The notes: generated by a model from the sequence alone, not told the origin. Shown: positions 10,804-22,591, numbered from the stretch's first letter. The stretch is DNA of 64,000 nt from Phaeosphaeria sp. MPI-PUGE-AT-0046c (GCA_020747045.1 JAGTJN010000011.1:372001-436000); one strand, 5' to 3'. A program made the numbers and translations.

Positions 10804-12797
10804 TATGACAGGTAATCCTGCTGGTGTTGAGCGATGTAGTGAGGAAGCAGCATCCGTAAGGATGTTCTCGTCACGGCGAGGAGGAGAATCGTCTTGGTGA
10901 AACAGGTTGCTTGCTTCTGCAAAAGCAAGTGACGGCGGTATATAGCGCAATCATCGTGAGCAAGGGGTCCGACGATCAACGCAGTAGTGTGAAGGTATCG
11001 TTCTCCGTCAGTATGCAGGTGTTCTTTGTTAGACACTGGACCTGAACCTACTGTTCTGGAGAGCCTATGAAAGCATGCGGTACCCTTCCCGGTGGGGCCT
11101 GGAGCACTCGCGAAGATCGATGGTCTAGCGCCACAGATACGCTACGGCTGATAGCCGAGTGGTGCGACATCCACTCCGAACTCTCTGCACCTGGATCGCG
11201 AACTCGCGGGAAGTGGCTCGAGATCTGGAGCTCATGATCTGGTAGGTAATTGGCCTCTTTGTGTCCTGTGGCAACGGGAAGTAGGTACATAGAGAGCTTT
11301 GGCAAACATGCTGAAACGCACGCTTGAACTTAGTATGTACGAAGTGCGATTGTTCTTTCTTTTGTGTTTGTTCATGATCGATCGCAACTGCGGATGCAGT
11401 GATGCGCCACCTGCCGTTGTATGAGTCGTCAAACTATGAATTCCGTAGGGGAAGGTTGAGCGATGGATTGCGGCACGCACACGTTCCAGGCGCAGCCAGA
11501 ACAAGTTTTGTCTTGTAGAAGACATTGCAGTGTCTTTCTCCATGCAATTATTGAAGCCATACCAAGGTGAGCCCTACAAGGTTTACGATGTCGTGAGGAG
11601 AGCTTCAGGTCCGCGTCCAGCGACAGTGACAACCGTGCCTGTCGCAACAACGTCACGCCTACCTTGAAGAAGATTTGGCTCCACAATAATCTGTCAAGTC
11701 TGCTTCCTCGTCCGTGCAGAAGTACCTACATCAGTAGTATTAATTCTTTGCTGATGCTCAACCAACTTTTGGCACAGGGCGACCTGATCTCGACGCATCT
11801 AACGACGGTATTGCAGTGTCACCAGTGAAGGACTTCTAGCAAGACAGGTCCGTAGCGTTTTCGACTGTCCCAAACCGGCTTCGGGATTCGCCAGCGGAAC
11901 TTCTACCTGTGCTTCCCGCCCGTTGCGCTTTATCGATTCTGGTCTTTGAACAGCCCCGTACCAACTGGTGAAGGATATGGAAAACCCTAGTACAGCCGGA
12001 GCAACAGTTTTTACAACCCGCAAGCACATCAGCAACCGATAACGAGGCCTCAGAAAAGGACAGCGACGTGCTTTGTCCAATGGACCGGCGAGGTCGTGGG
12101 ACACTGTCGCCCATGATTCCCGCCTCTCTCGCAGGTCGACAACCCGCCGTCACTTCCCATGCACGCAAAGCGACACTGTATCGACTGATTGGGCCTTGCA
12201 GTGCAGTTTGCTGAACACGAGACGCGCGGCGATTCTATTCGCGTCATGTCGAAGGAAGACTCCCGCAGGAGCGCCGGCTGCCGCGGCTACAGTACTGCTC
12301 GTTGGACGCGTTGAATACCTGACGACGCCGCACCGTCTAGGACGAACTTCGAGCCAACGAGTTGCTCCCACAAAATCATGAGCGCAAACAATCCACTCAT
12401 CATCAGTAGACGACGGATTTAAACATGGCGTTGCTGGAAGGAGCATGGTGGCAAGCTGCTATGGATTCTAGTGGCTGCAGCCCCGCAAAACACCGCATTC
12501 CAGTACCGTCATGGTATTAGCTGGGGCAAACGCACGCCACTCGGGCCCGGAACTGTCAGCAAGCATAGCCACCATGTGAGGGCTATTTGCGAGTACCTGC
12601 AGCAACCCGACGAAGACACGCGTCCCACCTGCTGTCCTTGCTGTCGTTCCTCAAAACACTGGGTTTCCCGCCAACGCCGCTGCTTCAAGCGTTGCAATTA
12701 CTCTCGGCCAAGCTTGTGGACGTTCATACCAAGCATTGATTTGCGAAGCTTCAGCCTCCACTCGTTGATCTGAGCGTACACTCGTTATCGCGGCATC
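10804..12797. other. Intergenic, 2.0 kb
   Basis: Upstream sequence of both the PTH11-like gene (minus) and the GH72 gene (plus). Several frames of 60-100 codons overlap on both strands, but none has a hydrophobicity pattern or motif suggesting a protein, and no chain of exons could be built. I see no transposon coding remnant. Confidence 0.45.
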
Positions 12798-14481
12798 ATG
12801 AAGGCTTTCGGAAAGTGGGCATGTGCGGCTGCCACCCTCGCCAGCGGGGTCACAGCAGCTAGCTACGATGATATCCCAGAGATCGAGGTCTATGGCCAGC
12901 ACTTCTTCTATACAAACAATGGCACCCAATTGTAAGCGCACCTGTTCTGAGGCCGAGTGGTACAAAAGCCTGACGGATAATAGTTTGATGAAGGGAGTTG
13001 CATACCAGCAAAACTATTCGCCGAACGGCACCACAAGCTCCTCAGCTGAATACACCGACCCACTTGCCGACGGCGATGCTTGCAGGCGAGACGTGCCTCT
13101 TCTGAGACAGATCTATACCAATGTCATCCGTGTCTACGCGATTGACCCTACCAAGAACCACGATGACTGCATGGCACAACTCGCGAGCGCCGGCATCTAT
13201 GTGCTCGCAGATTTGGGCCAGCCCAAGGTTTCGATCGAATCAAACAACCCAGAATGGGACGTGACGCTGTACCGACGATACACCGGTGTGGTGGATTCAT
13301 TGTCAAAATACAAGAACGTCATTGGCTTCTTCGCAGGCAATGAGAATGTTAGCTCCAATAACCAGACGGGCGCCGCTGCTTTTGTCAAGGCGGCCGTGCG
13401 CGATGTCAAGGGCTATATTGCGAATCAAAACTACCGCAAGACGTTGGGTGTAGGCTATGCCACTGCTGATGTGCCCAGCCGAAATCAGCTTGCACACTAC
13501 TTCGCCTGCCAGCCTGGCGACCAGGGCAACAAGACTGCGATCGACTTCTGGGGTTACAATGTCTATTCGTGGTGCGGAAACAGCAACTACGCATCATCGT
13601 CCTATGGCGAGCGCGTTCAATTCTTCTCCGACTATCCTGTACCAGTCTTTTTCGCCGAGTACGGCTGCATTGAAGGTCTTTCCAGTCCCACCAGCCGGCC
13701 TTTCACTGAAGTACAAGTCCTCTACGGCAACATGACCGATGTCTTCTCTGGAGGCATCGTGTATGAATATTTCATGGGTGAAAACAATTACGGACTCGTC
13801 TCGCTCGTCAACAGCGCAAGTGCATCACCTTACCCCGACTTTACATCCCTCCAGAGCCAGCTAGCCAAGGTGACTCCCTCTCTTACTCAGCGCAGCGCAT
13901 ATACGCCTTCCAACTCGGCTCCTGCTTGCCCGACTGTCGATGCTTCATGGGTCGCCAAAGCATCTCCACTACCGCCGCCAGTCAACCCTCAACTCTGCCA
14001 GTGCATGGCTGCCGGCCTCCAGTGCAACATCAAAGACACCAATGAAAACGACTACAAGTCGGTCTTTGACTACATCTGCGCCGCAGACTCGAAATTCTGC
14101 AGCGGCATCGAGCGAAACGCCACGACTGGCAAATATGGCGGCTTCTCTGGCTGCGACCCCAAAGACCAGCTTGCATTCGCTGCGAATCAGTACTATCTCG
14201 GTAACAACAAGCGCAACGACGCATGCAGCTTCTCGGGCGTTGCGACTGTTCAGACTGCGCAGACGGCAAGCGGCTGCGCCCCGCTTTTGAGTGCTGTTGG
14301 CTCGAATGGAAGTGGAACTCCTCCTGTTGCGACAGGAAAAGGCACTGCGGGCGCGACTTCGACATCCAAGGCCGCTGCGGCGAGCACATACAGCCCGATG
14401 TTCTTTGCGCATGGAAGTGTTGCAATGTGTGCGTGGATCGCGGTCGCAGTTGGCAGTCTAGTTGGTATGCTTGTTTTGTAA
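12798..14481 (+). CDS. GPI-anchored 1,3-beta-glucanosyltransferase, GH72 with X8/CBM43 domain
   Basis: Exons 12798-12931 and 12984-14481 (intron 52 nt) give 543 residues. The ATG at 12798 supplies the signal peptide (A-C-A-A-A-T-L-A-S-G-V-T-A). The GH72 domain spans about 25-330: V-Y-G-Q-H-F-F-Y-T, M-K-G-V-A-Y-Q, I-R-V-Y-A-I-D-P, acid/base Glu165 in A-G-N-E-N and nucleophile Glu270 in F-F-A-E-Y-G-C, matching the spacing in yeast Gas1. A Cys-rich X8/CBM43 module follows (C-Q-C-M-A-A through S-G-C-A-P-L). A Ser/Thr/Gly linker and hydrophobic tail at the end fit a GPI signal. The enzyme cuts and religates beta-1,3-glucan chains in the wall. The helper residue after G-N-E is N where many homologues have V. 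Confidence 0.95.
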
Positions 14482-14945
14482 GTGGGATTGAGCATTTAAG
14501 TTGAGATCTAGATGTTATTGGAGTATACTGTGGCTACCTATCCTCGTTCCTTGGCAGATTGCACTTCAATAGAGAGTCGTTGGACGCATGAATGTAGAAT
14601 GAATAATGTTAAATGTAAGCATTGGATACGTACATTTACTAGGAAGTGTTGTCTTGGGTCAGCATGATCGCTGCTCGAAAAAGTCACATAAGCAGTCCTC
14701 AACAGTCGACTGGAACAAGTGCTAACATGGACCAGGTGACTAGAGTTGGTGTTTGTTGTATCAGTCATCACGTAAATGAATACTCTCACAACATTGTCAA
14801 GCGCATATATGTATAAGTATTCCGGTATCGTATATCATGCAACAACAAAAGGAAGCCTCAACCGTATGTCCCCAGCAGCAACCATTTACTCCACCCATTC
14901 CCAGACCCTTATGTATACACCCTCTCTGCCTCTATCCTCCTTCAC
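14482..14945. other. Intergenic between convergent genes, 464 bp
   Basis: Shared 3' region of the GH72 gene and the minus-strand small membrane protein gene. No further feature is seen. Confidence 0.45.
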
Positions 14946-15275
14946 TTACGCCCTTCCTCCGTCATCATAAACAACCTCCCCCCTACTCCTCCCCGGGTCA
15001 TGTCCACTTCCCCACGCCCTCCGTCCCTCTGTCTCTAACCACGTCATGTTCCTGATCCGCACTTCGGCCATGTACTCCATCTGCTCCGCGCTCATGGGCT
15101 TCATGCGATTCGGGCACGGCCCAAAGCCAAACGCGCTGTGGACTGCAAAGCCACAGGCGACAAGGAAGCCCGCGCCGATGAGGATGAGCAGGATGATGAC
15201 GGCGGGGGGCAACTCGAAGCCCATGTTATCGTCGCGTTTGAGGAGGTGGTGGAGGTGGGTGGATGTGGGGGCCAT
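14946..15275 (-). CDS. Small single-pass membrane protein of unknown function
   Basis: Single exon, 109 residues. One strong membrane segment (P-A-V-I-I-L-L-I-L-I-G-A-G-F-L-V-A-C-G-F-A-V) lies at about residues 24-46, preceded by a short N-terminus with K-R. After it comes G-F-G-P-C-P-N-R, then a Met-rich amphipathic helix (S-A-E-Q-M-E-Y-M-A-E-V-R) and a charged tail ending D-D-G-G-R-A. The regular layout and the absence of overlap with other genes suggest a real gene. I have an impression of similar short proteins in other filamentous ascomycetes but know of no assigned function. Topology and location are inference. Confidence 0.65.
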   Translation of the reverse strand: MAPTSTHLHHLLKRDDNMGFELPPAVIILLILIGAGFLVACGFAVHSAFGFGPCPNRMKPMSAEQMEYMAEVRIRNMTWLETEGRRAWGSGHDPGRSRGEVVYDDGGRA

Positions 15276-16576
15276 GGCTGGTATGAAGTCGCTTCTTGTA
15301 TGTGTGTGGGTGTGTGTTTGGGTGAAGTGGTAGTGTGGCCGTGATCAAGAACGTGTAGGGCTGTAAGGAATGTCGAGGTATGACACGTTCTTGCTGAAGA
15401 GCTTTATGCAGCTTTGCTGGTGATAGTGTTGAGTTGTACGGCTTTTCAACCTATCGACCGACTGTGCTGCTTGTGCGACCAAGGGGAAGATACGAGAACT
15501 GGTCACTGCAGTGAGTCCAGACAGCCGAAGAATATGGTCGTAACAAGAGAATAACGAGCGTGATGAGGGAAGAAAGAGAGACACGTCCAGAGCATCAGGA
15601 ACAGAAGAAATACTCAAACACGCCAATACCCACGTCAACTCCATCCTACCATGCTCAATACACACGGCGATGCGCTCCTACGCAAGCACGGGCCTTGCTT
15701 TCGTACATTTCCTCTTTTGCTCTAGCGCCCTCGCTGCACTCGCGACGCGATTGGTGCAGTAACCCCCTGTAAGGAAAATGAGGCCCCCAATGCGCCAGAT
15801 TTAGCACGAAGCCAGCAATCGTCGCACGTGACTTAGCGAACCAGCCAATCGTTGCGCGTGTAGGAGCTGCAGGAGTGGAGCTGTTGTCGTGCGACTTGAT
15901 GCGGCTTTGATTATGGGCTTATCTTGTCGAGTCGGCTAAGGGGTTAACGGCAGAATTGGATGAGTCGGTAGGATTGTTGTGGTTAGTGGACCGGCGTCAT
16001 TGTGGCTGTGACTGTCTCAAGGACGCAAGTCAACCTTGCGGGGACCTAGGTTCTCACTGCAGCAGGCGAGGCAACGCACGCCAGTGTTGCCATCGAGCCT
16101 TCCCTCAACTTCGATCTAGACCTCACCTACCAAAGAAAACGACTCTTGTTCTTGTAATATTCTTCGAAGCAAGGTGAGGATGAAGAATGGCTGCGCATGC
16201 GTCAGTGACACAGCATGACGACCACATCAGGCCAGCGGCTAGCAAAATCGACAATACACACGAAGACGGGAGTCTATCTTCCAAGCCGGGGATACAAAGC
16301 CAGATAGGTGGTAGTAAGAACATCATCTGGGCTCGCATGGTCATGTTGAGCGACCAAGATATCGCTACCAAGGTTGCAACGAAAAGGATTCTGACGGCGG
16401 CAAGACTTACTACCAAAGAATGGCCGTCGCTAGGTGATCAATTTGTTGCCGCTACCTAAATTCGAGAAACATTTTTCGAGTGATCTTGCACAGTGAAATT
16501 CACAGCCGTGGAGTGAGAGAAAGCGATTTTCTCCAAGTCTCACGACGCCAATAGCAGTCCAACGCCAACAGAAAAC
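15276..16576. other. Intergenic, 1.3 kb
   Basis: Upstream region of both flanking genes. It contains an imperfect 20-bp direct repeat (15812-15830 and 15841-15860) whose copies hold CAATCG and CACGTG/GCGCGTG cores. A 90-codon frame at 16187-16459 has no recognisable pattern. No gene can be supported. Confidence 0.45.
15812..15860. repeat. Imperfect direct repeat with CACGTG/CCAAT-like cores
   Basis: CCAGCAATCGTCGCACGTG at 15812-15830 and CCAGCCAATCGTTGCGCGTG at 15841-15860 differ by one inserted C and two substitutions. The first contains a perfect E-box (CACGTG); the second contains a CCAAT. A regulatory role is possible but untested. Confidence 0.5.
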
Positions 16577-17496
16577 ATGTCGAACCCGGTTCGACAAGAC
16601 CATGAAATTGATGGCAGCGTGCAGTACCGCGTGACCCCAGCAGAAGAGATAACAGAAGCGCAATGGACCATCTGTGCAGATACGTTCACCAGGCACTATG
16701 GTGTCTGGAGTTCCCAAATAACGTCTAGCATAGGTCCATGGACTCCAGGTATGATCATTCATGTCAAACCCACGGCGAAAGCTCACATTTACAGGCGCCC
16801 GGGTTGCGATGTCCAAAAGCAAACTCAAAGCTCAAAGTCTCTCAGATGGCGCCGTCAACTTTCTCATAACAGCTACGGCCAGCGATAAGGTACCGATCGA
16901 ACCGATCGGACACTGCTTCGTTAGCCAGTGGATGCACAGCGGTGCGCGGATATGGTGGATCACACAACTGGTTGTAAGGCCGGAACACAGGAATCAGAGG
17001 CATGCTACCAGGGTTGGTGACTTCCCTCCAGTACAGTACGATTCGGCGGTGACTGATATGGTTGTAGATGCTCGAAGCGCTTGCGGCACAGCACAATTTC
17101 AGAAAGGAACTGGATGTACGGGACGTCGTTGGCGTGCTTAGCTCACATCCCTTCACGATATGTGCTGTGCTGCGCGTGTTCGGTCAAGGCATCGAGCATT
17201 CGAGGCTACGGCGCGATTCAGGCTCTAGTGCTGTCGAGACTTCGGGGCTGCTGCTTGAGCGATCGCAGTGCGAGGCTTTGCTGGCGAGTGCGCCTGTTGA
17301 ATATGTGCGTGCGGCGAAAATGCACGCAGACACGATGTCCGCATTTACGGGATTCTATGTCGATCATACTGAGCCGGAAAGGGCACGGAAGATGGTGTCT
17401 GCCGGACTAAGAGGTAGCGAAGGCTATTTCCAAGTCCTGGACGAGGGACATGAGTACGTGTGTGTGGTGAACAGCGGGGCTGCCAGAGAGCCGTAA
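16577..17496 (+). CDS. GNAT-like N-acetyltransferase domain protein
   Basis: Three exons (16577-16748, 16795-17012, 17068-17496; introns 46 and 55 nt) give 272 residues. The middle carries the GNAT signature: I-W-W-I-T-Q-L-V-V-R-P-E-H-R-N-Q (strand beta4 and the acetyl-CoA-binding start of helix alpha3) followed by A-T-R-M-L-E-A-L-A. The second donor is a weak GTTGGT but is required to keep the frame and restores the expected helix. The C-terminal half (F-T-G-F-Y-V-D-H-T-E-P and V-L-D-E-G-H-E-Y) looks like an extension seen in fungal acyl-CoA N-acyltransferase proteins. Substrate unknown. No signal peptide or membrane segment. Confidence 0.75.
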
Positions 17497-17878
17497 GGGA
17501 TAGAAGAAAAGGAGCGAGGAAGTAACACTTTGACAATACACAGCATATTGTTGTGATGTTTGCTCGAAGGTCTTGGTCTTATCATTGTAAGCGGCACTGC
17601 CATAGAGGCATGCACGTCCTAGATGTTTGATTGATGTAAATAGCTCTTCAGATGGAGCACAAGGATCAACGTTCATCACATGAATACCCTGTACGCAACG
17701 CCACAGACTATGCACCTGTATTGAATATCATTTTCGTCGCGTACGACTCAATACATACAACCTAAAGATGCAGTTTTACCCAGCAATGAAACCCAGTCTA
17801 TTAACCCATGCGCTGTATCCTACACAAGCAGACTCAACAGAGTCCAGACGCCGCCCCACGCTATGCAAGTGTTCACAT
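17497..17878. other. Intergenic between convergent genes, 382 bp
   Basis: Shared 3' region of the GNAT-like and GH17 genes; nothing else recognised. Confidence 0.45.
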
Positions 17879-19151
17879 TTACAAAGCGAAGGCAGCGAAT
17901 GCGAAGACGACGGACAGAGCCATAGCCATGGAGTTCACAACAGAGACGGACGAACCAGCTGCGCCACCGGTCGCCTGAGCGACACCAGGTCCGCTGGAGG
18001 TCGGCTTGCCGCTTCCACTTGGAGGAGCAGCGCCGCTGGACTGAGCACCACCAGTTGGGTTAGCGCTGCCAGTGGAGTTGTTGCTGCTTCCCGAGGAAGA
18101 AGTACTGTTGCTGCCGCCGCTGGGGGTGGGCTTAGCGGATGGCAGCTCGACGTTGCTGGGGCAGCTGAGGTCGTAGCGGGGAGTAGTGCTCAGGTTATCG
18201 GTGATGGCAAATTTGACCTCGTTCTCTGGGTTGGCGTCACGGAGAGTGTACCAGAAGACGTTCTTCTTGCCGAAAAGCGCGCAGCCAACAGTCTTCCAGT
18301 ACTTCTCAGCGTTGTCGACAGAGGCATCGGCGGCACCGAAAGCAGGACCACTGTATGCCCAACCGGTCTTTTCAAAGTTAGCAATGTCTCTCACACTTCA
18401 TACATGGGCGTCTTACCTCGGTGATCCAGACATCCTTGCCGCCTGCAACACCCTCGGTAGCAGAGAGAGCGCTGGCAAGAAGACCACCAGCCTTGGAGAT
18501 CTGGTTGTCGCGCTCGGCCTCGTAGAAGGGGAAAGCATTGACGGCAAGGAAGTCAACCTCGTCGATGACGGCCTTGTTAGAGGAGTTGACCCACGCAGTC
18601 CAGGTGTCGACGTGGGTGACCTTGATGTTGGCAAGGGGACCGCCCTTAAGCTTGTTGCGGGTGTCCTTGATGAACTTGACAATCGTCTCGGCGTTGTTGC
18701 CAACACCAGACTTGTTCCTGATACCGGGCTCAGAGACACGGTACAGATCCTCGCTACCAATGGAGATACCGACGACGAGATCAGCCAACTTGGAGCCGTA
18801 CTGCTTCAGAGCAGCCTGCAGAGCGGCGAGCTCGTTGTCGATGTTGTCGGTGCCCGAGGCCCAGACACCGAGGAGCAGCTTAGTGTTGGTGGAGACGGCG
18901 GCTCCGAACGCAGTGATGGGTGTGTTGGTCGTGCCCGACTGGATGTTCGAGTACAGACGGATAGTGTTGAAGCTGCCGGGCGCGCCCGACAGCGACTTGG
19001 CCGTCTTGAACTCCTTCTCAAAGTCCTGCTGGGTCTTCGCAACGCCCTTGTCGGTGGTAGCTCCAGCATTGAAGCCAAGGACAACGCTGTTCTGGGCAGC
19101 CGCGCTGCTAATGGTGGCCGCCGCGACGGCGAGAAGGGCTGTGAAACGCAT
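17879..19151 (-). CDS. GPI-anchored glucan endo-1,3-beta-glucosidase, GH17
   Basis: Exons 19151-18417 and 18367-17879 (intron 49 nt) give 407 residues. A signal peptide covers residues 1-19 (A-A-T-I-S-S-A-A-A). The GH17 barrel shows G-F-N-A-G, R-L-Y-S, L-L-L-G-V-W and the acid/base Glu134 in V-G-I-S-I-G-S-E-D. The nucleophile Glu245 (V-W-I-T-E-T-G-W) is the last codon of exon 1, so the intron falls directly after a catalytic residue. The C-terminal 80 residues are Ser/Gly/Thr/Pro-rich and end in a hydrophobic run, a GPI-attachment layout. Enzymes of this type (yeast Bgl2/Scw, Aspergillus Eng-like) remodel wall beta-1,3-glucan. It forms a wall-remodelling pair with the GH72 gene 4 kb away. Confidence 0.94.
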
Positions 19152-20049
19152 GGTGCTGAAAAGTTGTTGAGGGAGTGACTGTGTGAAGTAATAAGGATAC
19201 TTGAAAAATTAAAACAAAAAAGGTGATAAAGAGTGTGGTCGTGAAGATACACGAAGAGTGGTGAAGGAGAGATGGATGGAGGTCGACGACAAGACAACGC
19301 CCAAGCTAACGATCAACGCTCTCGCCTCATGGCACCCCGTGAATCAATGCGGGCATGGGGAATGGACCGCCTTGATTGGTCGCGGATGACGTTGCGCTCC
19401 GCGCACCAGAGTCAGCTTGCCCCTGACTGGTGTTTACGCGGCTCAGCCACCCATTGATTTTGTTCCTGAAACGGCGCCTCGGCCCCTGCAACACTCAATT
19501 GTGCACATCAAACATTTGCCGATATGACATTCGGCGCAGTCTGATGTCTCCCGCTTTTCAACTCGTTCTCATTGGGGTCTGACATCAGAGAAGGAGACAA
19601 GGCATCGCATTCCAAAGTCGCCATGTCCTGTGCGACATTCTGTTTCTCAGCGCGCCACATCGACCCACAAAGCACACGCCCCGGAGCCGCCGCCGTACTC
19701 AACAACAACTCACCACAAATAGAAGAGTCGAGAACTTTCCGAGTCATTGTGGTACCGGGAATATCAACGATGCTTTTTATGTCCTGATTCGTGATTGTTA
19801 TTGTTCCCGTTCGGCTTTCACAAGCAGTTATCACGTGCAAGCAATGCCCTCCATCATCCTGGACCTAGGAGACAAATTGACATTTCGATTCGTTAGACGA
19901 CTGACGACTCGTCAAGAGGCGTGCAAATTATTGAGAGGTGACCTGAGCAGATGCAGATGCGGAGTACTTGTCTGGCTGGATGCGCGTACTCTACCACTCG
20001 TCGAAGCTACAGCCTCTCGTGAGCGGACCTGTGAACACTAGGTCCAATG
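19152..20049. other. Intergenic, 898 bp
   Basis: Upstream region of the GH17 gene and 3' region of the following minus-strand gene. No gene seen. Confidence 0.45.
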
Positions 20050-20526
20050 TCAACCGTCCTTGACCACCTCCCAAGGCGGCAGGTAAGGATATTTCGCGAG
20101 AGTAAGCTCCACCCACTTCTTCATAGCATCGCCTTCGCCATATTGCTGCTTGCGGGTTTCGCAGATCTTGTCGACGAAGCGCTCCTTAAGGAACACGCGG
20201 CAGCCTTCGAGCTGGCAGCGGAACCAGTCGCCCATGTCGCCGTTTCTGAGAGAATACTCGATTGGCGTCTATTACTGTCAGTATCTTCCTCGGAAGGTGA
20301 TGTGAGGAGTCTGGTCGTGCCTCGTGAATTATATACCCCCTTGTGACTGACGCGTTTGCTCACGTATGACTGATCCAATGCAGGGCTGTCAGTCTCTCTG
20401 GTGGGCACTATGACCTCATTTCATTGTCACACAATCTAGATCGTAATTTGTTCTAAGGACAGGTAGACTATTTACGGTCCATGTAGCCGATTTATCACTT
20501 GAAATCGACTCCTGAACCTCGACCAT
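20050..20526 (-). CDS. Small soluble protein of unknown function, three exons
   Basis: The well-supported part is the last exon (20268-20050): 72 residues with M-G-D-W-F-R-C-Q-L-E-G-C, a helical F-L-K-E-R-F-V-D-K-I-C and L-A-K-Y-P-Y-L-P-P-W-E. It can be extended in frame by two 51-nt exons, 20414-20364 and 20526-20476, across introns of 95 and 61 nt. Their donors are GTGAGC and GTAAAT, and branch-like sequences are present. The product is 106 residues, starting at the ATG at 20526. Three cysteines (C-x4-C-x12-C) could bind metal or form disulfides. No signal peptide or membrane segment. The family is not recognised; the 5' exons are inferred from phase and splice sites. Confidence 0.55.
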
Positions 20527-20662
20527 GACACCCCTCGACAATCGATAATTCTTCTCTTCTTTTGCTTTTCAGTGGCTCAAACTTTGTGTCCTTTCGGGAG
20601 GGAGAGGCAGGTGAATTTGCTTTAGGAAATCGTCTCTCTGTCCAACATCCTTCATGCAGCTG

Positions 20663-22059
20663 TTAGATCTGCCCAACCCCCTGTTCTTCATAGAGAAGTT
20701 GGAGCCATTGCAGATTTTGACATCGTAATCGAGCAGATCGACGTTGATCCCCCAATTGCTTCATGGTAACCTTGAGCTCAGCTAAGTGGATGGCCTGAGG
20801 ATCAATATCAGGTAGCTCGTCGAGATGCTCCTTGGCAAGGTCCTTGGTTTCCAAGCGTCTCCATCCTCGATTTAAGCATTAGTCTCCCTTTTCTGATGTA
20901 AATCAAAGCGCTCACGTGGAGGAGATGAAGACGAGTCACACACGCTGTCGTAACCCGAGGAATCTCTCTCCGCTGCCATGCTCGAGGTCTTGCAGTGTAG
21001 AGCTGGGCTAGGAGCCGTGAAGGGTGCTCGTATTGGTACGACCAGCTCGGAATCCAACCGCGCGTGTAAGGATACAGCTTGAGGATAATCAGCCGGTAGA
21101 GACGTGCCAGCTTGATAAAGCTGTTCAATATTCATCGGAAGCGAAAGATGTGATCGATGCCCACGGCTGTTGGTGATCGCTGTTGGCACTGACGCTCGTG
21201 GGGTCCGGATCATGGGCCATACAGCTCGATCGGGTTGAACCTGTGGTGCTATAGGTGCATCCTTTGTCGATGCAGCCGATGGCGATACTACCTGAAGACT
21301 GACACGTCTTGTATTGTCCGTGGGGCTGACCTTGAAGCACTTATTACCTTGAAGAATGCGATCTTCTCTGCCCTGATGTATCAATATATACGCACGCCTT
21401 GAGCGCAATGCGCTTGCAATCTCATAAGGCAGGCTTTCGAGCTCTTTTACCTCGAAGGCTTCTCTATTCGTAGCAAGTCCGGCATAGAAGTCGATCAAGA
21501 ATTTCTCGCATTTCGTGAAGTATCCGACATGATCTCTCAGATACCTGAAAGGTTCAGAGCTTGGCTTCATCTGCGCTCGAGTATTCAGCAACTGTCGGTA
21601 GATAACACTGAATATGTCGATCAAGTTATTCTGCATCTGTAGAAGATGAAGCATCTGGCCCAGGTGCCATGCTTTGGCCAGATTTAGCATGGGATCAGTT
21701 CCGCCAACCAACTGCTCAAGCGGATTACGTGCTCCTAGTCGCATCTGTGCTAGGAATCTGTTGCGTTCACTGTATTGCAGTACAACCTCGAAGACATCAG
21801 GATCGGCGTTGTAGATTTTGGCTCCATCGCAGAGCTGTGACTGCAATATTGGTACAGCCTTGAGAACAGCTTGCGATATGCGGAAAGTCCGATCATATGG
21901 TCGCTTTCCTATCTGAACATGTATGCCATTAATGTCAGTGCTAAGGGGGTGGTTAGATAATGCTGACACTGGGGCATTCGCAACATACAATGACCCAGTG
22001 GAGATCTGGCGTGTCCAGATGGCTTGTGGAGAGAGATTTTCTCGCATGTAAGTAATCAT
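20663..22059 (-). CDS. BTB/POZ-like domain protein
   Basis: Exons 22059-20916 and 20865-20663 (intron 50 nt with a GACTAAT branch-like site) give 448 residues. The N-terminal third (about 40-110) has the order I-H-V-Q-I-G-K-R-P-Y-D-R-T-F-R-I-S, a V-P-I-L-Q-S-Q-L segment and D-P-D-V-F-E-V-V-L-Q-Y, which matches the fungal BTB-like pattern of a strand, exposed helix and D-x-x-x-F-x-x-x-L-x-Y-helix. A helical middle follows (M-L-N-L-A-K-A-W-H-L-G-Q-M). The region 240-380 is Ser/Pro-rich and looks disordered. The second exon adds a helical, Gln-rich C-terminus. Such proteins often act as adaptors, but the partner is unknown. The domain call is by pattern only. Confidence 0.72.
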
Positions 22060-22591
22060 TTTCTTTCTTCCGATCTGTTTTTTCCGGCAAGAGAACGTGT
22101 TTGATGGAGTTAGTATGAAGAAATATCAGTATAGCGTGGTTTGATCAAGATTGATGCTTCTAGGATCAACAGTTGTAGAGCAATCATGAGGCCGAATTCA
22201 AGGTGAAACGATCGGATAACAATACATGTATACCGGATAATGATTTGGTCTAGGACATCGTTGAATGACTGTACCATAGTAGAGTCCTATTTAACGCTAA
22301 CCGTACCATGTATCTCATGGCTGATTCTGCCCCCACTGTGGAGGTGGTCTCTAAGACGCCATCATGAGTTGCGTGACTTGAACACAACGCAAGAAAAGAT
22401 GGATGTCTATGCCTACGAGTTGTCCGTTCCTATCATATCGAAACCTTGTTCTGGTAGGCTTGCGCATGGAGTCGTGGAGGATGAATGTTCGCGACGCTCG
22501 GACCATACGCTAACGGGCCGACGCGAACCTGAGATTCGGATCCTCATAACCGTCCACACTTTCGTGTTGACACGACACGCTTCCACAAGAG
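22060..22591. other. Intergenic between divergent genes, 532 bp
   Basis: Shared upstream region of the BTB-like gene (minus) and the rhomboid gene (plus). No further gene is seen. Confidence 0.4.

Noticed and set aside
10804..12797. A further gene between the PTH11-like and GH72 genes
   Set aside because: Several frames of 60-100 codons occur, but none could be chained by splice sites into a protein with recognisable features.
16187..16459. 90-codon frame upstream of the GNAT-like gene
   Set aside because: It has an ATG but low-complexity polar composition and no conserved features; no splice link to the downstream gene keeps its frame convincingly.
18186..19178. 330-codon open frame on the plus strand
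   Set aside because: It lies fully antisense to the GH17 glucanase, which has a signal peptide, both catalytic glutamates and a GPI tail. The antisense frame is a codon-bias shadow.
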